NCBI RefSeq assembly: GCF_018691265.1
Contig: NW_024881313.1
Location: 11,732,501 to 11,796,500, forward strand
Origin: Tyto alba
Lineage: Eukaryota > Chordata > Aves > Strigiformes > Tytonidae
Direction: 5' to 3'
Length of the DNA stretch: 64,000 nt
This document shows, in pieces, positions 61,001 to 64,000 of this stretch; the stretch's first letter is position 1, and every line of letters begins with the position of its first letter. Both the position numbers and the translations under genes were made by a program. Below the pieces are notes generated by a model. The model made no database searches. It worked only from the letters and a program-made list of their open reading frames with translations, and was not told where the DNA came from.

Positions 61001-61383
61001 AGAATGTCTGTTGATTTGGTACAAACCTGCATAAAAATATATGAAGAGGTACTCTCCAAGGTAACACTCACCAAAACAGTCTTCTCTTCCAGTCATCTGT
61101 GTTGTTATGCTTTATAGCTCACAGAAAACTCTGTTTTTCTGCTACACAGTGTAAAACACTTGTTCCTTACAGACTAGAACGTGCAGTTGTGAAGACGGAT
61201 ACACTGAAGTTATGTCCTCTGATGGCACACTCGAACAGTGCACTCTCATCCCAGTGGTGGTGATCCCCACCATGGAGGACAAAAAGGGAGATGTGAAAAC
61301 CAGTCGAGCTGTGAACCCTACCCAGCCCTCCAGTAACCAGTCAGGACGAGGAAGGACCTGGTTTCTACAGCCTTTTGGGCCAG
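2815..61383 (+). CDS. THSD7A: THSD7A, partial spliced coding region (18 exons, overall span)
   Basis: THSD7A is a large type I membrane glycoprotein built of tandem thrombospondin type-1 (TSP1) repeats. It is known from endothelial cells and kidney podocytes and is an autoantigen in membranous nephropathy. Eighteen exons join in one frame of 2546 nt without a stop. The product is Cys-rich, with TSP1 hallmarks such as EWSNWSRCSKSCGSG, DWSPWSECSQTCG and EWSEWSICQLTC (WxxW C-mannosylation motifs; CxxS/TCG O-fucosylation motifs in the first two). It has many N-glycosylation sequons (NWS, NGS, NVT, NTS, NIS, NQS). The C-terminal stalk (RTWFLQPFGP, TMEDKKGDVKTSRAV) matches my memory of human THSD7A rather than THSD7B. 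The N-terminal half, the transmembrane helix and the tail are outside the window. The span includes introns; exons are listed separately. Confidence 0.95.
3625..3653 (+). repeat. 29-bp interspersed duplicate, copy 1
   Basis: Matches 5354-5382 at 28 of 29 positions; the only difference is a (3629) versus g (5358). The core is ggaggtgtttttctaatatg. Confidence 0.8.
4270..4575 (+). repeat. Possible retroposed segment with 27-nt poly(A) tail
   Basis: A segment more GC-rich than its surroundings ends in ggggg followed by 27 A residues (4549-4575). That is the form of a poly(A)-tailed retrocopy. I do not recognise its source, no clear target duplication was found, and the left boundary is a guess. 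Confidence 0.35.
5142..5274 (+). CDS. THSD7A: THSD7A window exon 2
   Basis: This 133-nt exon has its acceptor at 5140-5141 and the donor gtagtg at 5275; it enters in phase 1 and leaves in phase 2. It encodes the basic strand RKQSRHRVIIQLPANSG, then RECPDSLFEEKECEASPTCYSYR, the Cys-rich end of a TSP1 repeat. The RHRVIIQLPAN stretch is nearly the same as I recall for human THSD7A. No ATG lies in the exon, so an ATG-based ORF search misses it; it was found by extending the frame from exon 1. Confidence 0.93.
5275..8128 (+). other. THSD7A: Intron 2-3
   Basis: A 2.9 kb AT-rich intron with the second 29-bp repeat copy at 5354-5382. Open frames at 5436-5923, 6551-6994 and 7804-8163 have no family signature; the last overlaps exon 3 in another frame. 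Confidence 0.85.
5354..5382 (+). repeat. 29-bp interspersed duplicate, copy 2
   Basis: Second copy of the sequence at 3625-3653, located 80 bp downstream of the exon 2 donor. The flanks of the two copies are unrelated. Confidence 0.8.
8129..8232 (+). CDS. THSD7A: THSD7A window exon 3
   Basis: This 104-nt exon has its acceptor (ttcag) ending at 8128 and its donor at 8233 (gttaga). It enters in phase 2 and leaves in phase 1. It encodes WKTHKWRRCQLVPW followed by YVRQDSPGAHETCGPGLQAR. This is an atypical, extended TSP1 N-terminus in which KW-x-x-C replaces the usual WxxW-x-x-C. The exon begins with GT directly after the acceptor AG. The donor gttaga is weaker than the consensus. Confidence 0.92.
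8725..9440 (-). mobile_element. Ancient CR1 LINE remnant, antisense
   Basis: Diverged similarity to the CR1 3' region in reverse, in the expected order. It begins with ggtctcttggtccaaccctt and cagagcaggg (3' UTR), then ccccttatcctttcactac. It continues with agttcattgccagcccgttt, ctccaggctgtcaaggtcct and tgaccactgaggtgcagtgc, the reversed RT-coding part. No intact frame survives. Boundaries are approximate and subfamily cannot be given by eye. Confidence 0.75.
13190..13195. repeat. 6-bp target-site duplication, left copy (aggatg)
   Basis: Identical to 13781-13786; together they bound the antisense ERVK-like LTR. Confidence 0.85.
13196..13780 (-). mobile_element. ERVK-like solo LTR, antisense orientation
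   Basis: A 585-bp element bounded by a perfect 6-bp duplication aggatg (13190-13195 and 13781-13786). Read on the minus strand it starts TGTGGGATCG and ends in CA. It contains several CCAAT-like motifs, a TATA-like tttataaa (complement of 13270-13277) and AATAAA (complement of 13249-13254). Close TATA to poly(A)-signal spacing and the 6-bp duplication fit beta/ERVK-type avian LTRs. No internal proviral sequence is present. Confidence 0.85.
13270..13277 (-). promoter_or_regulatory. TATA-like box of the antisense ERVK-like LTR
   Basis: tttataaa is near-palindromic; on the minus strand it lies about 20 bp before AATAAA, as in compact ERVK-type LTRs. Any transcript would run antisense to THSD7A exon 3. 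Confidence 0.45.
13781..13786. repeat. 6-bp target-site duplication, right copy (aggatg)
   Basis: Right partner of 13190-13195, directly after the terminal cccaca of the LTR on the + strand. Confidence 0.85.
18838..19032 (+). CDS. THSD7A: THSD7A window exon 4
   Basis: This 195-nt exon is symmetric (phase 1 at both ends). Its acceptor (cttccag) ends at 18837 and the donor gtaaga starts at 19033. It encodes AITCRRQDGGQADISECLKY and PLPSLTQTCQIPC, then a new repeat DDCQFTNWSKFSSCNGDCGG and VRTRKRTLVG. NWS is an N-glycosylation sequon. The repeat has CNGDCG, so it lacks the Ser/Thr needed for O-fucosylation. Removing this exon would keep the frame but would join halves of two repeats. Confidence 0.95.
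19033..22447 (+). other. THSD7A: Intron 4-5
   Basis: A 3.4 kb intron with a cluster of long T and A runs at 20242-20405 and a short GGTT repeat near 20988-21006. No gene or recognisable transposon was seen. Confidence 0.85.
20242..20405. repeat. Cluster of long T and A homopolymers
   Basis: T20 at 20242-20261, A16 at 20286-20301, an ATTT repeat at about 20364-20380 and A25 at 20381-20405. T20 and A16 are separated by only 24 bases and could form a foldback. Confidence 0.85.
22448..22711 (+). CDS. THSD7A: THSD7A window exon 5 (longest exon)
   Basis: This 264-nt symmetric phase-1 exon has its acceptor (tttctag) ending at 22447 and the donor gtattt at 22712. It encodes a basic segment KSKKRDKCKNSQLYPL, then NQFCPCDKYSAQPVGNWSDC, then LLGMKVQGDVKECGQGYRYQ and AMACYDQNNRLVETSRCNSH. 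This is a divergent TSP1 repeat with a long insertion after the GNWSDC motif. NWS is an N-glycosylation sequon. It is one of the most conserved stretches compared with the mammalian protein as I recall it. Confidence 0.95.
25640..26250 (-). repeat. Possible very old CR1/L3-like relic
   Basis: Around 25800-25920 the phrases tccagtttagtatcatctct, agatttcagtctgctg and aggggacttccctggtatca follow the order seen in reversed ancient CR1/L3 RT regions. Similarity is weak and boundaries are uncertain. Confidence 0.3.
27151..27180. repeat. (TTTTA)n simple repeat
   Basis: A T10 run followed by several tatttt units in intron 5-6. Confidence 0.85.
29562..29566. repeat. 5-bp target-site duplication, left copy (cacag)
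   Basis: Identical to 30634-30638; the two copies exactly bound the ERVL-type LTR. Confidence 0.88.
29723..29730 (+). promoter_or_regulatory. TATA-like box of the ERVL-type LTR
   Basis: ttatttaa lies about 25 bp downstream of a ccaatc box in the LTR. It is a plausible remnant promoter in sense with THSD7A; activity is unknown. Confidence 0.5.
30440..30445 (+). terminator. LTR polyadenylation signal AATAAA
   Basis: A canonical hexamer followed by a T-rich stretch (30451-30460) inside the sense LTR. It could act as an intronic poly(A) site for THSD7A pre-mRNA if it escapes suppression. Confidence 0.5.
30634..30638. repeat. 5-bp target-site duplication, right copy (cacag)
   Basis: Right partner of 29562-29566, directly after the terminal tgaca of the LTR. 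Confidence 0.88.
31508..32750 (-). mobile_element. CR1 LINE, 5'-truncated, antisense, RT remnants
   Basis: The left end carries the CR1 3' terminus in reverse (repeated atcatagaat units, then tggtttgg). Minus-strand open frames show the CR1 ORF2 C-terminal region in pieces. These are QHGFTEGKSYLTNLVAF (32520-32744), SGVPQGLVLGPALFNTF (32182-32448, reverse-transcriptase block) and LVRPHMEYCVQLWG with LLERVQRRATKMIRG (31606-32106). The pieces are in different frames and parts are missing, so the copy is dead. The right boundary is approximate. It lies in the 14 kb intron, opposite to THSD7A. Confidence 0.93.
36716..36894 (+). CDS. THSD7A: THSD7A window exon 6 (canonical TSP1 repeat)
   Basis: This 179-nt exon follows the largest intron (14.0 kb). 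Its acceptor (atgcag) ends at 36715 and the donor gtaatt is at 36895; it enters in phase 1 and leaves in phase 0. It encodes YIEEACIIPCPSDCKLSEW, then SNWSRCSKSCGSGVKVRSKW and LREKPYNGGRPCPKLDHVNQ. It carries the most canonical TSP1 core in the window, with WSNWSRC for C-mannosylation, CSKSCG for O-fucosylation, an NWS sequon and NGGRPCP. The exon ends exactly on a codon, as required for the in-frame microexon that follows. Confidence 0.96.
36895..40450 (+). other. THSD7A: Intron 6-7 upstream of the microexon
   Basis: A 3.6 kb AT-rich intron. A CTCF-like 12-mer lies at 38157-38168. The last 60 bases before the microexon are pyrimidine-rich, supporting acceptor use at 40450. Confidence 0.8.
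38157..38168 (-). promoter_or_regulatory. CTCF-core-like motif (intronic)
   Basis: The minus strand reads ccagtagagggc, matching the degenerate CTCF core CCASYAGRKGGC at all 12 positions. One such match in 64 kb is not far from chance, so it is only a candidate. Confidence 0.3.
40451..40456 (+). CDS. THSD7A: THSD7A 6-nt microexon encoding Ala-Gln
   Basis: The six bases gctcag lie between a pyrimidine-rich acceptor (ttttcttcag, 40441-40450) and a consensus donor (gtaaga, 40457). They encode Ala-Gln in phase 0 at both ends. Exon 6 ends with ...HVNQ and the next large exon starts VYEVVP. The human protein, as I remember it, reads HVNQ-AQ-VYEVVP there, which needs an extra Ala-Gln that neither flanking exon supplies. 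Skipping keeps the frame, so the dipeptide could be optional. It sits in the linker just before the next PC-x-SDC. The inference rests on splice signals plus recalled protein sequence; RNA would prove it. Confidence 0.8.
40457..41152 (+). other. THSD7A: Intron 7-8 downstream of the microexon
   Basis: A 696-bp intron between the microexon donor (gtaaga) and exon 8. It is AT-rich with no repeat or gene seen. Confidence 0.8.
41153..41286 (+). CDS. THSD7A: THSD7A window exon 8
   Basis: This 134-nt exon has its acceptor (attccag) ending at 41152 and the donor gtaaaa at 41287; it enters in phase 0 and leaves in phase 2. It encodes VYEVVPCHSDCSQYAWITEP, then WSVCKVTNVDLKENCGEGVQ and TRKVR. The repeat begins at SDC, and ITEPWSVC stands in place of WxxW. 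The insertion KVTNVDLKEN separates the second Cys from CGEG, as in the long-loop TSP1 repeats of this family. The exon starts with GT (AG|GTATAT). Confidence 0.94.
41287..43158 (+). other. THSD7A: Intron 8-9
   Basis: A 1.9 kb AT-rich intron. An open frame at 42448-42693 shows no recognisable content. No repeat was identified. Confidence 0.8.
43159..43312 (+). CDS. THSD7A: THSD7A window exon 9
   Basis: This 154-nt exon has its acceptor (ttccag) ending at 43158 and the donor gtaaga at 43313; it enters in phase 2 and leaves in phase 0. It encodes CMLNTVDGPSDTVEDYLCDP, then EEMPLGARKCTLPC to finish one repeat, then PEDCVMSEWGSWSRCSL to start the next with EWGSWSRC. The second repeat is cut by the intron immediately before its PC. 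The ATG at 43163 is internal and is not a start. Confidence 0.95.
43313..44140 (+). other. THSD7A: Intron 9-10
   Basis: An 828-bp intron with no recognised feature. Confidence 0.85.
44141..44282 (+). CDS. THSD7A: THSD7A window exon 10
   Basis: This 142-nt exon has its acceptor (ctttcaag) ending at 44140 and the donor gtattt at 44283; it enters in phase 0 and leaves in phase 1. It encodes PCNGSSVRERSAESLRQPDD, then GKSCPAATETEVCTLNKNC and YHYDYNVT. It completes the repeat begun in exon 9. NGS and NVT are N-glycosylation sequons. PCNGSS replaces the usual S/T-C-G core, so the CxxS/TCG O-fucosylation motif is absent. An ATG-initiated frame at 44111 runs through the acceptor and includes intron at its 5' end. 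Confidence 0.93.
44283..44762 (+). other. THSD7A: Intron 10-11
   Basis: A 480-bp intron with no recognised feature. Confidence 0.85.
44763..44878 (+). CDS. THSD7A: THSD7A window exon 11
   Basis: This 116-nt exon has its acceptor (atttccag) ending at 44762 and the donor gtgagt at 44879; it enters in phase 1 and leaves in phase 0. It encodes DWSTCQLSEKAVCGNGIKTR, then MLDCVRSDGKSVDLKYCEE. The DWSTCQLSEKAVCGNG core has a four-residue spacer before the second Cys, typical of the long-loop repeats here. The exon lies only 480 bp after exon 10. It is nearly the same as I recall for the mammalian protein. Confidence 0.95.
44879..50214 (+). other. THSD7A: Intron 11-12 (5.3 kb)
   Basis: AT-rich with scattered short open frames of no known family. 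A possible Tigger/pogo-like inverted-repeat relic lies at 48375-48463 and a T run at 48767-48783. Confidence 0.85.
48375..48463. repeat. Possible Tigger/pogo-like DNA transposon relic
   Basis: The stretch has tccgaactccagattaccca at one side and ctggataatcaaggttatac with tgta at the other. Repeated GGATAAT/ATTATCCGAA motifs ending next to TA recall Tigger-type termini. Only one end is visible. Confidence 0.3.
50215..50332 (+). CDS. THSD7A: THSD7A window exon 12 (canonical TSP1 core)
   Basis: This 118-nt exon has its acceptor (ttttag) ending at 50214 and the donor gtcagt at 50333; it enters in phase 0 and leaves in phase 1. It encodes LGLEKTWQMNTSCVVECP, then VNCQLSDWSPWSECSQTCGL. DWSPWSEC fits C-mannosylation and CSQTCG fits O-fucosylation; NTS is a sequon. 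A sense CR1 copy begins 188 bp downstream of the donor. Confidence 0.95.
50333..53637 (+). other. THSD7A: Intron 12-13
   Basis: A 3.3 kb intron holding a sense CR1 3' fragment (50521-51083). A Lys/Glu-rich antisense open frame at 52231-52494 is unexplained but unsupported. The rest is plain AT-rich sequence. Confidence 0.85.
50521..51083 (+). mobile_element. CR1 LINE 3' fragment, sense
   Basis: A 5'-truncated CR1 in the same orientation as THSD7A, starting 188 bp after the exon 12 donor. Its 97-codon frame (50527-50820) reads ALMRPHLKYSAELWGPQ, LVQRRATKMFGGLDNLPYED and RLRELGLFSLEKRRLQGD, the C-terminal end of CR1 ORF2. It is followed by the CR1 3' UTR (ggtttaaaactg, gaggcactggcacaggttgc) and the terminal attctgtgatt repeat. 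It is less broken than the antisense copy, so probably younger. No target duplication is evident, as usual for CR1. Confidence 0.95.
53638..53783 (+). CDS. THSD7A: THSD7A window exon 13
   Basis: This 146-nt exon has its acceptor (tttacag) ending at 53637 and the donor gtaaaa at 53784; it enters in phase 1 and leaves in phase 0. It encodes KMIRRRTINQPFQGDGRPCP, then SQMEQFKPCPVKPC to end a repeat, then YRWKYGQWSACKVE to open the next with W-x5-WSAC. GDGRPCP is the conserved motif near the C-terminal Cys pair of TSP1 repeats. Confidence 0.94.
53784..54359 (+). other. THSD7A: Intron 13-14
   Basis: A 576-bp intron with T-rich tracts at about 54179-54192 and 54229-54245. No other feature. Confidence 0.85.
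54360..54534 (+). CDS. THSD7A: THSD7A window exon 14
   Basis: This 175-nt exon has its acceptor (ttctccag) ending at 54359 and the donor gtaaca at 54535; it enters in phase 0 and leaves in phase 1. It encodes DAQCGEGTRVRNISCVVFDG, then SIEDGGKVVDEEFCGEIEPV and IDGNKKIILEETCTVPCP. NIS is an N-glycosylation sequon. An acidic loop (EDGGKVVDEEFCGEIE) interrupts the repeat. A 119-residue antisense open frame overlaps this exon, but it also spans both introns and has no recognisable content. Confidence 0.95.
54535..56647 (+). other. THSD7A: Intron 14-15
   Basis: A 2.1 kb AT-rich intron. The 55600-56150 portion has many TAAT cores and few homopolymers, but no gene or known repeat is visible. Confidence 0.85.
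56648..56821 (+). CDS. THSD7A: THSD7A window exon 15
   Basis: This 174-nt symmetric phase-1 exon has its acceptor (ttgacag) ending at 56647 and the donor gtaagc at 56822. It encodes DCYLREWSEWSICQLTCVNG, then EDLGFGGIQVRSRAVIIQEL and ENQHLCPEQALETRPCN. EWSEWSIC is a full WxxWxxC motif. CQLTC has Thr but is followed by V rather than G, so O-fucosylation is less certain. The first bases of the exon are GT. Confidence 0.95.
56822..57659 (+). other. THSD7A: Intron 15-16
   Basis: An 838-bp intron that includes a MIR/CORE-SINE-like stretch at about 57140-57275. Confidence 0.8.
57140..57275 (+). repeat. Possible MIR/CORE-SINE-like relic
   Basis: The order aggtgcagaag, atcccaggccatacaat, acagcagagctgagatgtga and caccagagcattgactg resembles the MIR or L2 3' pattern (gaggtta...cccaaggtcacacagc...gagctgggattcgaac...). 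It is highly diverged and was called by eye. Confidence 0.4.
57660..57755 (+). CDS. THSD7A: THSD7A window exon 16
   Basis: This 96-nt symmetric phase-1 exon has its acceptor (tgtgtag) ending at 57659 and the donor gtaact at 57756. It encodes GQCYEYKWMASPWKGSSRTV and WCQRSDGLNVT. The W-x4-W spacing with SSRTVWCQRSDG marks a last, divergent TSP1-like repeat. NVT is a sequon. No ATG-initiated open frame reports this exon; it was found by frame continuity from exon 15. Confidence 0.93.
57756..60751 (+). other. THSD7A: Intron 16-17
   Basis: A 3.0 kb AT-rich intron with a 28-base T run at 58016-58043. Short open frames near 59292-60301 have no recognisable content. Confidence 0.85.
58016..58043. 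repeat. T28 homopolymer
   Basis: 28 consecutive T residues in intron 16-17, followed by accacag. No poly(A)-tailed element on the minus strand could be recognised to its left. Confidence 0.9.
60752..60834 (+). CDS. THSD7A: THSD7A window exon 17
   Basis: This 83-nt exon has its acceptor (cctacag) ending at 60751 and the donor gtatgt at 60835; it enters in phase 1 and leaves in phase 0. It encodes GCLVMRQPDADRSCNPPC and SQPHAYCSE. It finishes the last TSP1-like repeat (RSCNPPC) and starts a short EGF-like Cys cluster (CSQPHAYC). No sizeable open frame reports it. Confidence 0.92.
60835..61172 (+). other. THSD7A: Intron 17-18
   Basis: A 338-bp intron, the shortest in the window, with no recognised feature. 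Confidence 0.9.
61173..61383 (+). CDS. THSD7A: THSD7A window exon 18 (EGF-like end and membrane-proximal stalk)
   Basis: This 211-nt exon has its acceptor (ccttacag) ending at 61172 and the donor gtgaag at 61384; it enters in phase 0 and leaves in phase 1. It encodes TRTCSCEDGYTEVMSSDGTL, completing an EGF-like C-x-C-x2-GY motif. Then come EQCTLIPVVVIPTMEDKKGD, the Ser/Thr/Pro stalk AVNPTQPSSNQSGRGR (NQS sequon) and TWFLQPFGP. In the mammalian protein the next exon carries the transmembrane helix. No matching sequence is visible between here and 64000, so it must lie downstream. Confidence 0.95.
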
Positions 61384-64000
61384 GTGAAGTCATGCAGTGA
61401 GCAGTTCTTAATGTTAAGTACTGCTGTAGGGTCTGGCATTTACATTTTTGTGATGCCAAGGAAGAAATGAAAAAACGTTAAGTGTTCATTTAAGAAGACA
61501 GGCATCTGCCCTGACTGAAAACAAGGGAAGAGACATAAGCAAACCCCTAGACTTCTTAGCTACTCCATCAATATATTTAATGAAATCTTGTATTGTAGAA
61601 GTTTTCCTTTTAATCCCTTCTACCTGTTAAAATTCACAGAAGCTATTTGAAATATGACTTTAGAAGGGAGTCGGCTGCAAAGTTACAAACCAGGAAATTA
61701 GATTATTCTGTTTCAACCAATCATGCTGTTGACAGAGGAGTGAAAAGCTAGCACTGAAGACTGTAAAGGGTAAGGGCTGCTTAAAATTTGCAGCCGTAGC
61801 ATAAATTTTAGGAAAATAATCAGTATAGATATGCTAATACTCCTCTGTCATATCCATATTTAAACTAATTCATGTTAGACAAGAGCTAACCATTTTACTG
61901 ATATTTAGCATAGACATGCTCTAAGTCTCTATAGGCAGTATTTGCTTTTATGATGGACCTGAACAAGGATTTATGGGCAAGAGTGGCAAGAAATATAAGA
62001 CAGTTATCCCATCAGAAATACTTTATAAAGTCCATCATGTAATCAGATTTCAGTAAATATTTCCTGGTACTATTAAGCATTACAATAAATAAAACATTAA
62101 TTAACAAAATACTTTCATATAGAGAGATATGATACTTGTCCAAAATGTTAATTATATGCAGAGAGCAATTGGTTAACTTAAGTGTCTTTTATATCACATA
62201 GAGCTAAATATTCTGACACACTTGTGTCTTAGAGTGTTCATTCCTTTTTAAAGATTTTATGAATGTTTTTAATCTGAGAATTGAAAACAGTATCTTTACA
62301 TGCATCATCTGTAAAATGCTGCAAATTGAGACCTACAGCAAAATTTCTAATAAGCAGATTAAATCATGTTCATCTTAGAAATACTTATGTTAGATCTATT
62401 AGTCTTACTAGCATTTACTGTTATTTGTACTGTGATACTATATTTGATACCTGCAATAAAATGTTCTTTACTCCAATTAGTTAATACTTTAATACACAAT
62501 AAAAAAAAAAAAATAAAAAAAAAAAAAAAGAAAAGAAAATTAAGCCTTTCTGGTCCTCCTTTAAAAAAAACAGTATCTTACCAAATATGTTGTCTTTTAC
62601 TCATTCTAGCTAACTCTACCTGAAAATGCCAGAGTGGGTTGTAGCAAACAGAGTGCCAAAAATGCCAAAAATAAGCAAATGTCAGACAGTCTCCCTCAAC
62701 TATTTAGGAACATGGATGCTCATGTGATCTCAGACATGGGTTTTGGAGCAAGGAGCATTTGGGAGATTTCATGAAAACTCACTAATTTTCCAGTAATTCA
62801 AGTCAGGAAAGGAACATAGCTCAGCTCCAATAGGAACAATGGTATTTAGTAGAATACTTTATCCGGTGAAGGTGGGAGCAAATGTGGAAGAAAGTGAACA
62901 TTTTGTACTTCAGAGGAGATTTATGTTTGGTTGTTTTAATTCCAGGTTGAAATGTCTATTGGAAAGGTTTTGATTTACTCTAGCATGATTATTCCTTTCC
63001 TCACAGTTTCTAAGTCTAGATCAAAATAGTTCTTTTAATGTCTTCAACAAATTATACTGAAGTTACAGAAAGGAAGGTATTAAAACTATCCTCTTCAGAT
63101 GTCTGCGTTGATGTGTTACCCAAAAGAGATGAGTTTGAGATGCCAGTTCCCTTGTATATGTAGAAATAATCTATCCAGGGGGAATTCAGAAAGCTTGAGT
63201 TAGATGCCCATAGTCACATAATAAGTATGACCTTGTTAAGAGAGTTCCCTGTTTTGACAAAAAATAAATAAATTAATGCACAAAGTAATTCCAGTCTTTT
63301 ATTCAAGGAGATAATACTATATTAAAACAAGCAAACCCAAAACACCTTACCAATGGAAATAAGCAATGGAGAGAAGAAACTAAACTATCTAGCAGTACTG
63401 AAGTCTGAATTCCTCTCATTCGTATTATCATATCATTGGATATGTCGAGTCAAATCTACTGTTCAATTAATCCTTAATGGGTCAGTTATTTCAGTTATAT
63501 TAGTTATTATCATTTATAATGTTTCATTAGGTTGATTAATGTAATGAAGCTAAAATGTTTTTAATTTGATTAGTCTTGAACAAGATGTCCACATAACTGC
63601 AAGATTTTGCATTGCTAGAAAACAGAAAGCCTGAACTTAACTGCACAGCAAGAGAGCACTACTGTGGTTCTGAGCAGTCAGTCTGACTGATTCTTTTTGT
63701 TATTATGTTGTAGAAACATCAACTACATTGATAACGCCTTTTTGTTCTACAGAGATATCAGGAAGCAATAAGTATTTCGTAAGAAAAATTTTAGCTGTGA
63801 TTGCTTACATTGCAAATATACACAACTCAATGAAATAAAAATGTTGTTACCTGTAAATTAAATAATTCTTCTTTTAAAATGGAATTTTCATTGTCAAGGA
63901 GATGCAACAAGGATAGCTAACTCCTGTAAAAGAATGTTTTCAAAAAGCCATTTAGAAATTTGCAAAATGACTTAGATAAAAGTAGTAAGTCAAGCATCAT
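61384..64000 (+). other. THSD7A: Intron downstream of exon 18 (5' part)
   Basis: At least 2.6 kb of AT-rich intron with an A-rich tract at 62501-62540. No exon encoding a transmembrane helix was found on the + strand, so the last coding exons lie beyond the window. Confidence 0.75.
62501..62540. repeat. A-rich simple repeat
   Basis: An almost pure A tract interrupted by single T or G residues, in the last intron. Confidence 0.9.

Noticed and set aside
1..64000. THSD7B as an alternative identity
   Set aside because: The C-terminal stalk (TMEDKKGDVKTSRAV, RTWFLQPFGP) and the RHRVIIQLPAN segment fit my memory of THSD7A; a database comparison of both paralogues would settle it.
1..64000. CRISPR arrays, bacterial operons, tRNA or rRNA genes
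   Set aside because: No regularly spaced direct repeats, no Shine-Dalgarno-linked gene runs, and no cloverleaf or rRNA-like segments were seen; all features fit a vertebrate intron-exon landscape.

Overview
This window is vertebrate nuclear DNA, almost certainly from a bird. The evidence is a spliced multi-exon gene with GT-AG introns of 0.3 to 14 kb, CR1 LINE copies (the dominant avian retroposon), and two avian-type retroviral solo LTRs. There is no sign of bacterial, organellar or plasmid sequence.

One gene accounts for all coding sequence: THSD7A (thrombospondin type-1 domain-containing protein 7A), on the + strand. Eighteen coding exons between 2815 and 61383 join in one open frame (2546 nt, about 848 codons). 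They cover roughly the C-terminal half of the extracellular region: a series of TSP1 repeats, a small EGF-like Cys cluster and the juxtamembrane stalk. About 750 N-terminal residues must lie upstream. The transmembrane helix and cytoplasmic tail (about 55 residues in the human protein) must lie downstream of 64000. Every junction was placed by reading frame, GT/AG sites and remembered similarity to mammalian THSD7A. One exon, at 40451-40456, is only six bases long and encodes Ala-Gln.

Layout: exons 1-3 lie at 2.8-8.2 kb and exon 4 at 18.8 kb after a 10.6 kb intron. Exon 5 is at 22.4 kb and exon 6 at 36.7 kb after a 14.0 kb intron. The microexon and exons 8-11 lie at 40.4-44.9 kb, exons 12-16 at 50.2-57.8 kb, and exons 17-18 at 60.7-61.4 kb. 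The last 2.6 kb is intron.

The introns hold the mobile DNA. These are an ancient antisense CR1 (8.7-9.4 kb), an antisense ERVK-like solo LTR with 6-bp target duplication (13.2-13.8 kb), and a sense ERVL-type solo LTR with 5-bp target duplication (29.6-30.6 kb). There is also a 1.2 kb antisense CR1 with reverse-transcriptase remnants (31.5-32.75 kb) and a younger sense CR1 3' end (50.5-51.1 kb). Possible old SINE and DNA-transposon relics and several homopolymer tracts complete the picture. The remaining short open frames are chance frames in introns. I found no wholly new system; the most unusual structure is the 6-nt microexon.
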